Source: Gluconacetobacter diazotrophicus PA1 5 (GTDB lineage Bacteria; Pseudomonadota; Alphaproteobacteria; Acetobacterales; Acetobacteraceae). From it: 64,000 nt of DNA. Made by a program: the position numbers and the translations under genes. Position 1 is the first letter of the stretch, and every line of letters begins with the position of its first letter. The stretch lies in assembly GCF_000067045.1 (NCBI RefSeq), contig NC_010125.1, positions 1,788,001 through 1,852,000 of the forward strand, read 5' to 3'. The notes beneath the pieces are model-generated. The model worked only from the letters and a program-made list of their open reading frames with translations. It had not been told where the DNA came from and did no database searches. This document shows positions 22,882-31,440 of this stretch, in pieces.

Positions 22882-23652
22882 ATGCTGTTTTATGGAACCG
22901 AACTGAAATCGCGCCTGATGCTGGGCACCGCGCAATATCCGTCGCCCGAGATCCTGTCCGACGCGGTGCGCGCCGCCGAGGCCGGTGTGGTGACGGTGTC
23001 GTTGCGCCGCGAGTCCGCGGGCCAGAGGGCCGGTCAGGCCTTCTGGTCGATGATCCGGGACCTGGGCGTGCCGGTGCTGCCCAATACGGCGGGCTGCCAT
23101 ACGGTCAAGGAAGCGGTGACCACCGCCCACATGGCCCGCGAGGTATTCGACACCGACTGGATCAAGCTGGAGGTCATCGGCGAGTCAGACACGCTGCAGC
23201 CCGACATGTTCGGGCTGGTCGAGGCCGCGCGCATCCTGTCCCGGGACGGGTTCAAGGTGTTTCCCTACATGACCGAGGACCTGGTGGGCGCCGAACGCCT
23301 GCTGCAGGCGGGATGCGAGGTCCTGATGCCCTGGGGCGCGCCCATCGGGTCGGGCAAGGGGCTGAACAACGTGTTCGGCCTGCGCGCGCTGCGGGCGCAT
23401 TTCCCCGACGTGCCGCTGGTCGTCGATGCCGGGATCGGCCTGCCGTCGCACGCGGCGCAGGCGATGGAACTGGGCTATGACGCCGTGCTGATCAACACCG
23501 CCGTGGCCAAGGCCGGCGACCCGGTGCGCATGGCCCGCGCATTCCGCCTGGCGGTCGAGGCCGGGCTGATCGCGCGCGAGGCCGACCCGATTGAGGAACG
23601 TGACATGGCCGCACCCTCGACCCCGGTGCTGGGCCGGGCGATGCTGGCATGA
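22882..23652 (+). CDS. thiG: Thiazole synthase
   Basis: TIM-barrel enzyme that condenses deoxyxylulose-5-phosphate, dehydroglycine and ThiS-thiocarboxylate sulfur into thiazole phosphate. The barrel motifs are [22 protein letters not shown] (the K forms the Schiff base), [13 protein letters not shown] and [19 protein letters not shown]. It has 256 residues, normal length. Its stop codon lies inside the first unit of a 14-bp tandem repeat that runs on to the thiE start. Confidence 0.96.
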   Translation: MLFYGTELKSRLMLGTAQYPSPEILSDAVRAAEAGVVTVSLRRESAGQRAGQAFWSMIRDLGVPVLPNTAGCHTVKEAVTTAHMAREVFDTDWIKLEVIGESDTLQPDMFGLVEAARILSRDGFKVFPYMTEDLVGAERLLQAGCEVLMPWGAPIGSGKGLNNVFGLRALRAHFPDVPLVVDAGIGLPSHAAQAMELGYDAVLINTAVAKAGDPVRMARAFRLAVEAGLIAREADPIEERDMAAPSTPVLGRAMLA

Positions 23653-23699
23653 GGGCTCTGGCATGAGGAAGCTGGTATGAGGAAGCTGGTATGAGCCTG
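23644..23699 (+). repeat. Four tandem 14-bp units bridging thiG and thiE
   Basis: Units are 23644-23657, 23658-23671, 23672-23685 and 23686-23699, with consensus CTGGYATGAGGAAG; the last unit diverges at its end. Each unit supplies an ATGA (overlapping start and stop) and most supply AGGAAG, a good ribosome-binding site. Successive ATGs at 23649, 23663, 23677 and 23691 are exactly 14 nt apart. This gives three 5-codon minicistrons (MRALA, MRKLV, MRKLV) between the thiG stop and the thiE start. Confidence 0.9.
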
Positions 23700-24299
23700 G
23701 CGTCGCGTATCTATCCCGTTGTCGACCGGGCGGACTGGATCGACCGGCTGGGCGGGGCGGGGGCGCGCCTGATCCAGTTGCGCGTCAAGGATCTGCAGGG
23801 GGCGGCGCTGCTGGCGGAAATCCGCGCGGCGAAGGCCCATGCCGCGCGCCATGGCGTGACGCTGGTGTTGAACGATTATTGGCGCCTGGCCCTGGATGAG
23901 GGGATCGATTTCATTCACCTGGGCCAGGAAGACCTGGATACCGCCGATGTCGCCGCGATCCGCGCCGGCGGCATCCGCCTGGGGGTCAGCACGCATTCGA
24001 CGGACGAACTGGACCGCGCCCTGTCGGTCGCGCCCGACTATGTCGCGCTGGGCCCCGTCTGGCCGACGAAGCTGAAGAAGATGCCGTGGGCACCCCAGGG
24101 GGTGGAACGGCTGGCGGAATGGAAGCGGCTGGTCGGTCCGGTGCCGCTGGTCGCCATCGGGGGAATCACGCTGGCGCGCGCGGCGTCGTGCATCGCGGCG
24201 GGGGCGGACTGCGTGTCCGCCGTATCCGATTTCACCGGCCAGCCGGACCCCGAGGCGCAGGTGCGCGCATGGCTGGCCGCGACCGGGGACATGACCTGA
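23691..24299 (+). CDS. thiE: Thiamine-phosphate synthase
   Basis: Joins hydroxymethylpyrimidine diphosphate to thiazole phosphate. The 202-residue TIM barrel has LIQLRVKD, LNDYWRLAL, HLGQEDLD and PLVAIGGITLARA, which match ThiE. The usual GPIFPT-x-TK phosphate loop reads GPVWPTKLKK, a conservative variant. Its ATG is the last of four ATGs in the tandem repeat and overlaps a minicistron stop, so initiation probably depends on ribosomes arriving from thiG. Confidence 0.93.
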   Translation: MSLASRIYPVVDRADWIDRLGGAGARLIQLRVKDLQGAALLAEIRAAKAHAARHGVTLVLNDYWRLALDEGIDFIHLGQEDLDTADVAAIRAGGIRLGVSTHSTDELDRALSVAPDYVALGPVWPTKLKKMPWAPQGVERLAEWKRLVGPVPLVAIGGITLARAASCIAAGADCVSAVSDFTGQPDPEAQVRAWLAATGDMT

Positions 24300-24316
24300 A
24301 CCGGGTCGGATATGAC

Positions 24317-24371
24317 TGATCCTCTTTCTGAGGATCATGTTTTACTGGTTTGTTATTGAAAGAAATAACAA
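24317..24371 (+). terminator. Terminator-like double hairpin after the thi operon
   Basis: TGATCCTC-TTTCT-GAGGATCA (24317-24337, 8-bp perfect stem) is followed by TGTTTTA, a modest T-tract. A second AT-rich dyad TTGTTATT / AATAACAA (24350-24371) follows directly. This AT-rich patch stands out from its surroundings. The remaining 233 bp to the next gene show no other feature I can support. Confidence 0.6.
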
Positions 24372-24604
24372 CCTGAACCGGTGAGGCCGCGTCGCCGCCA
24401 CGGCCCTGTGTTTCAGCGCCGCAGCATAACGTGACCGGGCCGCGTCGTTGCCCGATTCCCGCCGGTATGCTTTTTCGGAACCGTCCGCGCGACACAGGCG
24501 CTAATCTTGCTACGCCTGATTCGGCGTGCGTGGATAGCCATCAGAAGGTCACACTCCCCACGACAGATCAGGTGCGGTGTGGACTGACAAGGAGACGATG
24601 ACGG

Positions 24605-27229
24605 ATGGCGGTGACGGGCCTGGCTGCGGTTCTTCTGGCGATTGCCGTGCTGCTGGTGATCGTCAGCGCCGTGCAGCCGATCGCCCGGCGCCTGGAACTG
24701 TCCGAAACGGTCCTGCTGGCGGTCGTCGGCATCCTGCTGGGCGGTTCCGCCGATCTGGTGCTGCGCAGTTCCTATACCGACCTGTTCAACGGCGCCGCCG
24801 AAACGCTGCTGGATTTCCCGCTGAACAGCGAAGCCTTCCTGCTGATCTTCCTGCCGGCCCTGGTATTCCAGGGGGCGCTGGCGATCGATGTCCGGCGCCT
24901 GGCGCACGAGACGGCGACGGTGCTGCTGCTGGCGGTGGTGGCGGTGGTCGTGTCCACCGCCACGATCGGGCTGGCGCTGTTTCCCTTCGCCAGCCTGCCG
25001 CTGTCGGTGTGCCTGCTGCTGGGGTCGATCGTGGCGACCACCGACCCGTCGGCGGTGGCCGGCATCTTTCGTGATATCGGGGCGACCAGCCGGCTGACGC
25101 GCCTGGTCGAGGGCGAGGCCCTGCTGAACGACGCGGCCGCGATTTCGATCTTCTCGATCCTGCTGACGGCGGTGACGTCGCATCACCCCATCGCGCCGGG
25201 TGCGGCGCTGATGGATTTCACCCTGGCATTCAGCGGCGCCCTGGTGATGGGCGTGCTGTTCGGACGGCTGACCCTGCTGCTGATCACCATGCTGGGCGCG
25301 GCACCGGCGGCTGAAATCACGCTGACGGTGGCGCTGCCCTATATCGTCTACATCGTCTGCGACGAATTCCTGGGGTTCTCGGGGGTGGTCGCCACGGCGA
25401 CGGCGGGGCTGACCCTGTCGGTCTACGGGCCTTCGACCTTCCGGCCGCAGACATGGCGGTTCCTGAACGAACTGTGGCAGCAACTGGTGTTCTGGGCGGG
25501 TTCGCTGGTGTTCGTGCTGGCGTCGATGCTGGTGCCGCGCCTGCTGGTGGGCATGACGCGCTGGGACTGCGTGCTGATCCTGATCGCGACGGGCGCGGGC
25601 CTGCTGGCGCGCGGCGCCGTGGTGTTCGGCCTGCTGCCCGTGCTGGCGGCGACGCGCCTGTCGCCCCCGGTGCCGAACCCGTTCAAGGTGACGATGGTCT
25701 GGGGCGGCCTGCGCGGCGCGATCACCCTGGCGCTGGCCCTGGCGGTGACCGAAAACGAGCATGTCGCGACCCCGGTGGCGCATTTCATCGGCATCATCGC
25801 CACCGGCTTTGTCCTGATCACCCTGTTCGTCAACGGCACGACGCTGCGCTATCTGGTCGTGTTCCTGAAGCTGGACCAGCTTTCGCCCATCGACCAGGCC
25901 CTGCGCCACCAGGTGCTGGGCATCGGCCTGGGCGAGGTGCGCGACCGCACCCATGAAATGGCCGAGGAACTGGGGTTTTCCCGCGCCGTGGCCGGCAATG
26001 TCATGAGCATGCTGGACCGCCGCGTGGCGGAAGAGGAACAGGCCAACACCTTCGACACGGCGCTGGCCGACCGGCAGCGGGTGACGCTGGCGCTGATCGT
26101 GGTGGCGAACAAGGAACGGTCGATCCTGCTGGACCTGTTCCGCATCCAGGGCCTGTCGCGCCCGGTGATGGAAACGCTGCTGCGCTCGGCCGAGGCGATG
26201 GTGGACGGTGCCCGGCTGGAAGGGCGGTTCGGCTACGTGCGCGCGCTGCGGCGGCGCCTGCGTCCCTCGATGCGCTTCCGGCTGGCGCAGGTGATCCATC
26301 ACCGCTTCCATTTCGACCAGCCCCTGATGTCCTGCATGACCGAGCGGTTCGAAATGCTGATGATCAGCTATTTCGTCTCGCTGTCGCTGATCCGCTTCAT
26401 GCGCACGCGCATGGAAGCGACGCTGGGCAGCCGCATCAGCGAGATCGTGGGCGAGGTCCTGGAACGCCAGCGCAAATTGCTGAACGAGGCGCTGCAGACG
26501 CTGCGGCTGCATTATCATGGGTATTCCGAGGCCCTGGAGAGCCGGCTGCTGCAGCAGGTCGCTCTCCGGCTGGAGGGCGAGGAATACGACGCGCTGATGT
26601 CCGAATCCCTGATCAGCGAGGAACTGCACCGGGAACTGAGTCGCGACGTCGAACGCCGGCGCGGCCAGCTCGATTTCAAGCTGACCTTCAACATCAAGGC
26701 GGGGATCGAGGCCCGGCTGCGCAGCCTGCCGGTCTTCCATGGCCTGCCGGACGAGGCGCTGCACGCGCTCGCCCCGCAGATGTCGATCCATTTCACCTCG
26801 CCGGGCGAGCGGCTGTACCATCGCGGACGGAAGGTGCGGATCGTCTATTTCATCAGCGCCGGCGTGACCGAGACGCATTATGCCGAGCATGATGTCCGCT
26901 TCGGCGCGGGCGATGTCCTGGGCGCGGACGAAGCCCTGTCGGGCGAGCGGGTGCATGCGGTCAGCCGCTCGCTGCAATTCGGGCATTTCGACCATATGAG
27001 CGCGCGCCGCTTCCGCCGGCTGGTCGCGGAATATCCGGTCATCCAGCACAATCTGGCGGAACTGGCGCGGGCACGCGAAACGTCCGAACGATCCGAGGTC
27101 CAGCTTGTCCCGACCGATGGCGACAACACCGTGGCGCCTTCGGACGAGGCGATCGCCCTGGCGACGGCCTCGCTGTCCGACGCCCTGCCCGCGACGATGG
27201 GGCAGGACAGCCCGCCGTCCGGGGGCTGA
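24605..27229 (+). CDS. Na+/H+ antiporter (CPA1 family) with C-terminal cyclic-nucleotide-binding-like domain
   Basis: Membrane cation/proton exchanger of 874 residues. Residues 1-420 hold about 12 hydrophobic segments with the CPA1 ion-binding pair N175-D176 in EGEALLNDAAA. Residues 420-700 are a long charged helical cytoplasmic region. Residues about 702-815 resemble a cNMP-binding/Crp-type fold (VFHGLPDEALHALAP, FTSPGERLYHRG, then FGAGDVLGADEALSG). The architecture recalls SOS1 and sperm NHE proteins, where the cytoplasmic part regulates transport. The phosphate-binding cassette is not obviously canonical, so ligand binding is uncertain. The start has AAGGAGA about 9 nt upstream. It stands alone. 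Confidence 0.9.
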   Translation: MAVTGLAAVLLAIAVLLVIVSAVQPIARRLELSETVLLAVVGILLGGSADLVLRSSYTDLFNGAAETLLDFPLNSEAFLLIFLPALVFQGALAIDVRRLAHETATVLLLAVVAVVVSTATIGLALFPFASLPLSVCLLLGSIVATTDPSAVAGIFRDIGATSRLTRLVEGEALLNDAAAISIFSILLTAVTSHHPIAPGAALMDFTLAFSGALVMGVLFGRLTLLLITMLGAAPAAEITLTVALPYIVYIVCDEFLGFSGVVATATAGLTLSVYGPSTFRPQTWRFLNELWQQLVFWAGSLVFVLASMLVPRLLVGMTRWDCVLILIATGAGLLARGAVVFGLLPVLAATRLSPPVPNPFKVTMVWGGLRGAITLALALAVTENEHVATPVAHFIGIIATGFVLITLFVNGTTLRYLVVFLKLDQLSPIDQALRHQVLGIGLGEVRDRTHEMAEELGFSRAVAGNVMSMLDRRVAEEEQANTFDTALADRQRVTLALIVVANKERSILLDLFRIQGLSRPVMETLLRSAEAMVDGARLEGRFGYVRALRRRLRPSMRFRLAQVIHHRFHFDQPLMSCMTERFEMLMISYFVSLSLIRFMRTRMEATLGSRISEIVGEVLERQRKLLNEALQTLRLHYHGYSEALESRLLQQVALRLEGEEYDALMSESLISEELHRELSRDVERRRGQLDFKLTFNIKAGIEARLRSLPVFHGLPDEALHALAPQMSIHFTSPGERLYHRGRKVRIVYFISAGVTETHYAEHDVRFGAGDVLGADEALSGERVHAVSRSLQFGHFDHMSARRFRRLVAEYPVIQHNLAELARARETSERSEVQLVPTDGDNTVAPSDEAIALATASLSDALPATMGQDSPPSGG

Positions 27230-27312
27230 TCCCCGGTTTCACCTTCCCGGATTGTTTTGTTATCACGATGGAGTGGGTGAACGGCTATCGGTGATTTCAA
27301 CCTGGAGGGTGC

Positions 27313-27768
27313 ATGCTGACATTGCAGGTTAACGGCGCGGCGCATCAGGTGGATGTTCCCGATGACATGCCGCTGCTGTGGGTCCTGCGGGATGTCCTGG
27401 GCCTGCCGGGCACGAAATTCGGATGCGGCATCGGCGAATGCGGGGCCTGCACCGTGCATGTCGACGGCCGGCCGGTGCGGGCCTGTTCCCTGCCGGTTTC
27501 CCTGGTCGGCGCGCGGCCGGTCACGACGATCGAAGGCCTGTCCGACGACCCGCTGGCAACCGGCGTGCGGCAGGCATGGCTGGAGATCGACGTCGTGCAG
27601 TGCGGATATTGCCAGACCGGGCAGATCATGGCGGCGGTGGCGCTGCTGAAGGCCAACCCCCACCCCACCGACGAGGAGATCGAGCAGGCGATGGCCGGCA
27701 ATATCTGTCGCTGCGGCACCTATCGCCGGATTCGCGCGGCTATCCGCAACGCCGCCGGGGCTGCGTGA
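27313..27768 (+). CDS. 2Fe-2S subunit of a xanthine-dehydrogenase-family oxidoreductase
   Basis: Electron-transfer subunit carrying two [2Fe-2S] clusters, 151 residues. The plant-ferredoxin-like cluster ligands are [11 protein letters not shown] plus C in VRACSL; the second cluster ligands are QCGYCQTGQ and NICRCGTY. It resembles IorA and the small subunit of the acetic-acid-bacterial aldehyde dehydrogenase (AldF-like). It overlaps the next gene by one base (TGATG). No signal peptide is visible, so it is probably carried out with the Tat-targeted large subunit. SD-like GGAGGGT precedes the start. Confidence 0.92.
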   Translation: MLTLQVNGAAHQVDVPDDMPLLWVLRDVLGLPGTKFGCGIGECGACTVHVDGRPVRACSLPVSLVGARPVTTIEGLSDDPLATGVRQAWLEIDVVQCGYCQTGQIMAAVALLKANPHPTDEEIEQAMAGNICRCGTYRRIRAAIRNAAGAA

Positions 27769-29915
27769 TGGGCCGCACGATGCTGTCGCGCCGCCAGGCC
27801 CTGGCGGGCACGGGCGGCCTGCTGCTGGCGGCCATGCTGCCGCGCGGGGCGGCCCGGGCCGCGACCCGGATCGTCGAGGACCAGACCGGCCCGTTCGCGC
27901 CCAACGCCTTCGTACGAATCGCACCCGATGGGGCCATCACGCTGATCCTGCCCAATGTCGAAATGGGGCAGGGGATCTATACCGGCGAGGCGATGCTGAT
28001 CGCCGAGGAACTGGATATCGGGCTGGAACAGATCCAGATCGAGGCCGCCCCCCCGGACGACGCCTACGTGACCAGGGAACTGGGCACGCAGGCAACCGGC
28101 GGATCGACCTCGACGATCGCGACGTGGAAGAGCCTGCGAGAAGCCGGGGCGGTGGCGCGGACGCTTCTGGTCCAGGCGGCGGCGGCCCAGTGGTCGGTCG
28201 ATCCCGCATCCTGCACCACCGGGGGCGGCATGGTCCGGCACGAGGCGACGGGGCGCAGCCTGGCCTATGGCGAACTCGCAACCGCCGCCGCCGCCCTGCC
28301 GGTGCCGGCCGCACCCGTGACGCTGCGAGATCCGTCTTCCTTTCGCCTGGTCGGGCGATCCCAGCACCGTCTGGACGCGCCGGCCAAGGTCGCGGGAACC
28401 GCGACGTTCGGCATCGACGTGCAGGTACCGGGCATGCGCATCGGCACCGTGGCGGCCTGCCCGGTCATGGGCGGCGTGCTGGCGCATGTGGATGACAGCG
28501 CGGCGCGGCAGGTCCCCGGCGTGCGGGACGTCCTGACGATCGGCAATGCGGTCTGCGTGGTCGGGAACCATTTCTGGGCAGCGCGCAAGGGGCTGGATGC
28601 CCTGGTGATCACATGGGACGAAGGCGTCAACGCGGCGGTTTCCACCGATACGATCTATCGCCAGTTGCACGAGGCGCTGGACGGTCCGGCCATTACCGCC
28701 CACGCCAAGGGCGACGCCAGGGCGGCGATCGCAGGTGCCACGACGCGGGTCGAGGCCGTGTACCAGCAGCCCCTGCTGGCCCACGCGCCGATGGAGCCGA
28801 TCAACTGCACCGTGCAGGTCACGCCCGAACGCTGCGACATCTGGGTGGGTTCGCAGGTACCTATGCGCGCGCGCGACGCGGCGGCGGACATCACCGGGCT
28901 GGGCAAGGACCGGGTCCATGTCCACAACCAGTATATCGGCGGCGGCTTCGGCCGGCGGCTGGAACATGAATATGTCATCCAGGCGGTGCAGTTCGCCCGT
29001 CAGGTCGCCTATCCGCTCAAGATCGTCTGGACGCGCGAGGAAGACCTGACGCTGGACCGCTTTCGTCCGGCCTATGTCGATCGCCTGGTCGGCGGCCTGG
29101 ACCGGAAGGGAAACCTGGTCGGACTGTCGCACCGGATCGTCGGCCCCGCCGTGGTCGCCCGCTGGGCGCCCGAGGCGCTGCTGCCCAACGGGGTGGACGA
29201 CGACCTGCTGGCCGCGACGGTCGAGACCCCGTACGCCATTCCCGCGATGTTCCTGGATTACGCCCGGCGCGAGGCCCCGGGCGTGGTCACCGCGTGGTGG
29301 CGCGGGGTAGGGGGCACGCGGGGCGTCTTCGTGGTCGAAAGCTTCATCGACGAACTGGCGGCGCGTGCCGGGAAGGATGCGGTGGCGTTTCGCCGCCAGA
29401 TGACCGGGGGCAATCCCCGCGCCCGGGCGGTACTGGACCTGGCCGCCGAAAAGGCGAGCTGGGGCGAGCCGCTGCCCAAGCATGTCGGCCGCGGGATTGC
29501 CCTGCAATACGTGTTCGGCTCCTACCTGGCCACGGTGATGGAGGTCGACATGTCCGACATGGACACGGTACGCGTCCTGCGCGCCGTGGTGGCCGTGGAT
29601 TGCGGCCGGATGGTCAATCCCGACCAGGTCGTATCCCAGATCGAGGGCGGCCTGATCTTCGGCATCAGCGCCGCCCTGTTCAACGAGGTGACGCTGCGCG
29701 ACGGCCGCGTGCAGGAGACGAATTTCCATTCCTACCGGGTCCTGCGCATGAACGAATCCCCCATGATCGAGGTGCATCTGGTGAACAGCACCGAGGACCC
29801 GGGCGGCATCGGCGAAACCGGCACGGCGGCGGCGGCGGCGGCGCTGGCCAACGCCATGGCCGCCGCCACCGGCCGGCGCTATCGCAGGCTGCCCCTGACG
29901 GGACCCCAGGCATGA
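27768..29915 (+). CDS. Molybdopterin-binding large subunit, isoquinoline 1-oxidoreductase / aldehyde dehydrogenase type
   Basis: Catalytic molybdenum hydroxylase subunit of 715 residues. A twin-arginine signal (SRRQALAGTGGLLLAAMLPRG) predicts periplasmic export. The molybdenum-cofactor segments include LPNVEMGQGIYTGEAML, QATGGSTST, NQYIGGGFGRRLEHEY and the C-terminal GGIGETGTAAAAAAL, with the conserved Glu of the active site in GETG. There is no FAD subunit, so electrons pass Mo to Fe-S to the cytochrome c encoded next. The family oxidises aldehydes or N-heterocycles; the triheme partner and host lineage favour an aldehyde. It is shorter than the classical AldH. An ATG at 27780 is an alternative start. 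Confidence 0.9.
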   Translation: MGRTMLSRRQALAGTGGLLLAAMLPRGAARAATRIVEDQTGPFAPNAFVRIAPDGAITLILPNVEMGQGIYTGEAMLIAEELDIGLEQIQIEAAPPDDAYVTRELGTQATGGSTSTIATWKSLREAGAVARTLLVQAAAAQWSVDPASCTTGGGMVRHEATGRSLAYGELATAAAALPVPAAPVTLRDPSSFRLVGRSQHRLDAPAKVAGTATFGIDVQVPGMRIGTVAACPVMGGVLAHVDDSAARQVPGVRDVLTIGNAVCVVGNHFWAARKGLDALVITWDEGVNAAVSTDTIYRQLHEALDGPAITAHAKGDARAAIAGATTRVEAVYQQPLLAHAPMEPINCTVQVTPERCDIWVGSQVPMRARDAAADITGLGKDRVHVHNQYIGGGFGRRLEHEYVIQAVQFARQVAYPLKIVWTREEDLTLDRFRPAYVDRLVGGLDRKGNLVGLSHRIVGPAVVARWAPEALLPNGVDDDLLAATVETPYAIPAMFLDYARREAPGVVTAWWRGVGGTRGVFVVESFIDELAARAGKDAVAFRRQMTGGNPRARAVLDLAAEKASWGEPLPKHVGRGIALQYVFGSYLATVMEVDMSDMDTVRVLRAVVAVDCGRMVNPDQVVSQIEGGLIFGISAALFNEVTLRDGRVQETNFHSYRVLRMNESPMIEVHLVNSTEDPGGIGETGTAAAAAALANAMAAATGRRYRRLPLTGPQA

Positions 29916-31174
29916 GGGCGGTGCGTGCCGTCCTGGCGCTGGTGACGCTGGGCGTGGCCACGGGCGGCGTGGCCCAGGCCCAGGACCAGGCCCAAGTTCA
30001 GGCCCAGGATTCGGATCTGGTGCGGCGTGGCGCCTATCTGGAGCACGCGGCGGATTGCGAGGTCTGTCATACGAAACCGGGCGGCCGGCCCTTTGCGGGC
30101 GGGCGGGCCTTCGACCTTCCGGGGATCGGCACGATCTACGCCCCCAACATCACCCCGGACCGGGAAACCGGCATCGGCGCCTATACCGACGCGCAGTTCG
30201 ATTCGGCGGTACGGGCCGGCGTCGCGCCGGGCTGGACGCATCTCTATCCCGTCATGCCCTACGCATCCTATGCGCGGATGACGGCGGACGACGTGCGTGC
30301 CATCCGGGCCTATCTGGCGACCCTGGCGCCGGTCCATGCGACGGCACGGGCCAACCGGGTGCGGTTCCCCTACAGTATCCGCCTGGCGATGGTGGCGTGG
30401 AACCTGCTGTATCGGCCCTCCAGCGCGATGACGGACGAACCGGGACGCTCGGCCGCGTGGAATCGTGGCCGCTATCTGGTCGAGGCCGCGGGCCATTGCG
30501 CCGAATGCCATTCGCCCCGCACCATGATGCAGGCGACATCCGGCGCCCGGTCCTATGCGGGCGCGCTTACTGCGGGGTGGGAGGCGTATAATATCTCCTC
30601 CGATCCCGACAGCGGGATCGGGGCATGGACCGACGCGCAACTGACGGCGTACCTGTCCACCGGCCATGCCGACGGGCGCGGCACGGCCGCCGGACCGATG
30701 GCCGAAGTGGTCGGCTACAGCCTGCGGTATCTGACCCCGCAGGATATCGCGTCCATGGTGACCTATCTGCGCAGCCTGCCGGCCCGGCAGTCGAACGAGA
30801 CCGTCGCCGCCATACCGCCGCAGGCCCTGGCCCACGCCACCCCCACGCACAGCAATGGCGAGCGGCTGTTCGCCGGCGCCTGCGCCGGGTGTCACCTGAC
30901 GGACGGGCAGGGGCGGCAGGTCGATGAAGCCGCATTGTGGGGCGCGCGCAGCCTGGGCGAGATCCAGGGGCGGAACCTGATCCAGACCATGGTCCAGGGA
31001 TCGCGGCTGGATACCGCCCGGGGTGTGATGACGATGCCGGCCTTCGGCCCGGAATATCGCGATCAGGACCTGGCGGACCTGGCGAACTACACGATCGGTC
31101 ACTTCGCCAACCGCGTCGGGCACGTCACGGCCCAGGATATCGCGGCAGTGCGGCAGCCGGGGGGCGCGCATTGA
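29912..31174 (+). CDS. Triheme cytochrome c subunit of the molybdopterin dehydrogenase
   Basis: Membrane-associated periplasmic electron acceptor of 420 residues. A Sec signal peptide (VLALVTLGVATGGVAQA) is followed by an odd Gln/Ala stretch (QDQAQVQAQDSD). Three CXXCH heme sites are CEVCH, CAECH and CAGCH, spread over three cytochrome c domains as in alcohol and aldehyde dehydrogenase cytochrome subunits. Its start overlaps the large-subunit stop (ATGA). It would pass electrons to ubiquinone or an oxidase. Confidence 0.92.
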   Translation: MRAVRAVLALVTLGVATGGVAQAQDQAQVQAQDSDLVRRGAYLEHAADCEVCHTKPGGRPFAGGRAFDLPGIGTIYAPNITPDRETGIGAYTDAQFDSAVRAGVAPGWTHLYPVMPYASYARMTADDVRAIRAYLATLAPVHATARANRVRFPYSIRLAMVAWNLLYRPSSAMTDEPGRSAAWNRGRYLVEAAGHCAECHSPRTMMQATSGARSYAGALTAGWEAYNISSDPDSGIGAWTDAQLTAYLSTGHADGRGTAAGPMAEVVGYSLRYLTPQDIASMVTYLRSLPARQSNETVAAIPPQALAHATPTHSNGERLFAGACAGCHLTDGQGRQVDEAALWGARSLGEIQGRNLIQTMVQGSRLDTARGVMTMPAFGPEYRDQDLADLANYTIGHFANRVGHVTAQDIAAVRQPGGAH

Positions 31175-31220
31175 GAGGCTTTTGAAACAGCCTCGGAAAA
31201 AAGGGGAAAGACCCGACGCG

Positions 31221-31295
31221 TGGTAGCGGCGGACGGATTTGAACCGCCGACCAAGGGATTATGATTCCCCTGCTCTACCGCTGAGCTACGCCGCC
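31221..31295 (-). tRNA. tRNA-Met (CAT), elongator type
   Basis: Read on the minus strand it folds as a full cloverleaf: acceptor GGCGGCG / CGCCGCT, D-arm GCTC...GAGC, anticodon stem GGGGA / TCCCT with loop ATCATAA (anticodon CAT), T-arm GGCGG-TTCAAAT-CCGTC, and an encoded CCA end. The base pair 1:72 is G-T rather than the C-A mismatch of an initiator tRNA, and the body matches alphaproteobacterial elongator tRNA-Met. A lysidine-modified tRNA-Ile2 cannot be fully excluded by anticodon alone. Confidence 0.93.
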
Positions 31296-31314
31296 ATCGC
31301 GTCGGGTGGGTTGG

Positions 31315-31343
31315 GAGATATCCCCCCCGTTGCGCAAAGTCAA
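31315..31343 (-). promoter_or_regulatory. Candidate promoter of tRNA-Met
   Basis: On the minus strand TTGACT (31338-31343), a 17-bp spacer and TATCTC (31315-31320) lie about 20 bp upstream of the tRNA 5' end. Spacing and position suit a stable-RNA promoter. Confidence 0.55.
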
Positions 31344-31440
31344 CCCGTGCATCGCGATTGATGCGATGCTTCCCACCGTGGTTAAAGAAAACCATCCTTT
31401 CCATTGATATGGCTTTGTTCATGCACAGTCTGCCACCCCG

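Noticed and set aside
23649-23694. Three very short genes between thiG and thiE
   Set aside because: They are 5 codons each and arise from a tandem repeat. They are better seen as re-initiation steps than as protein-coding genes.
31221-31295. Initiator tRNA-fMet
   Set aside because: The first base pair is G-T, not the C-A mismatch of initiators, and the three G-C pairs before the anticodon loop are not in initiator form.
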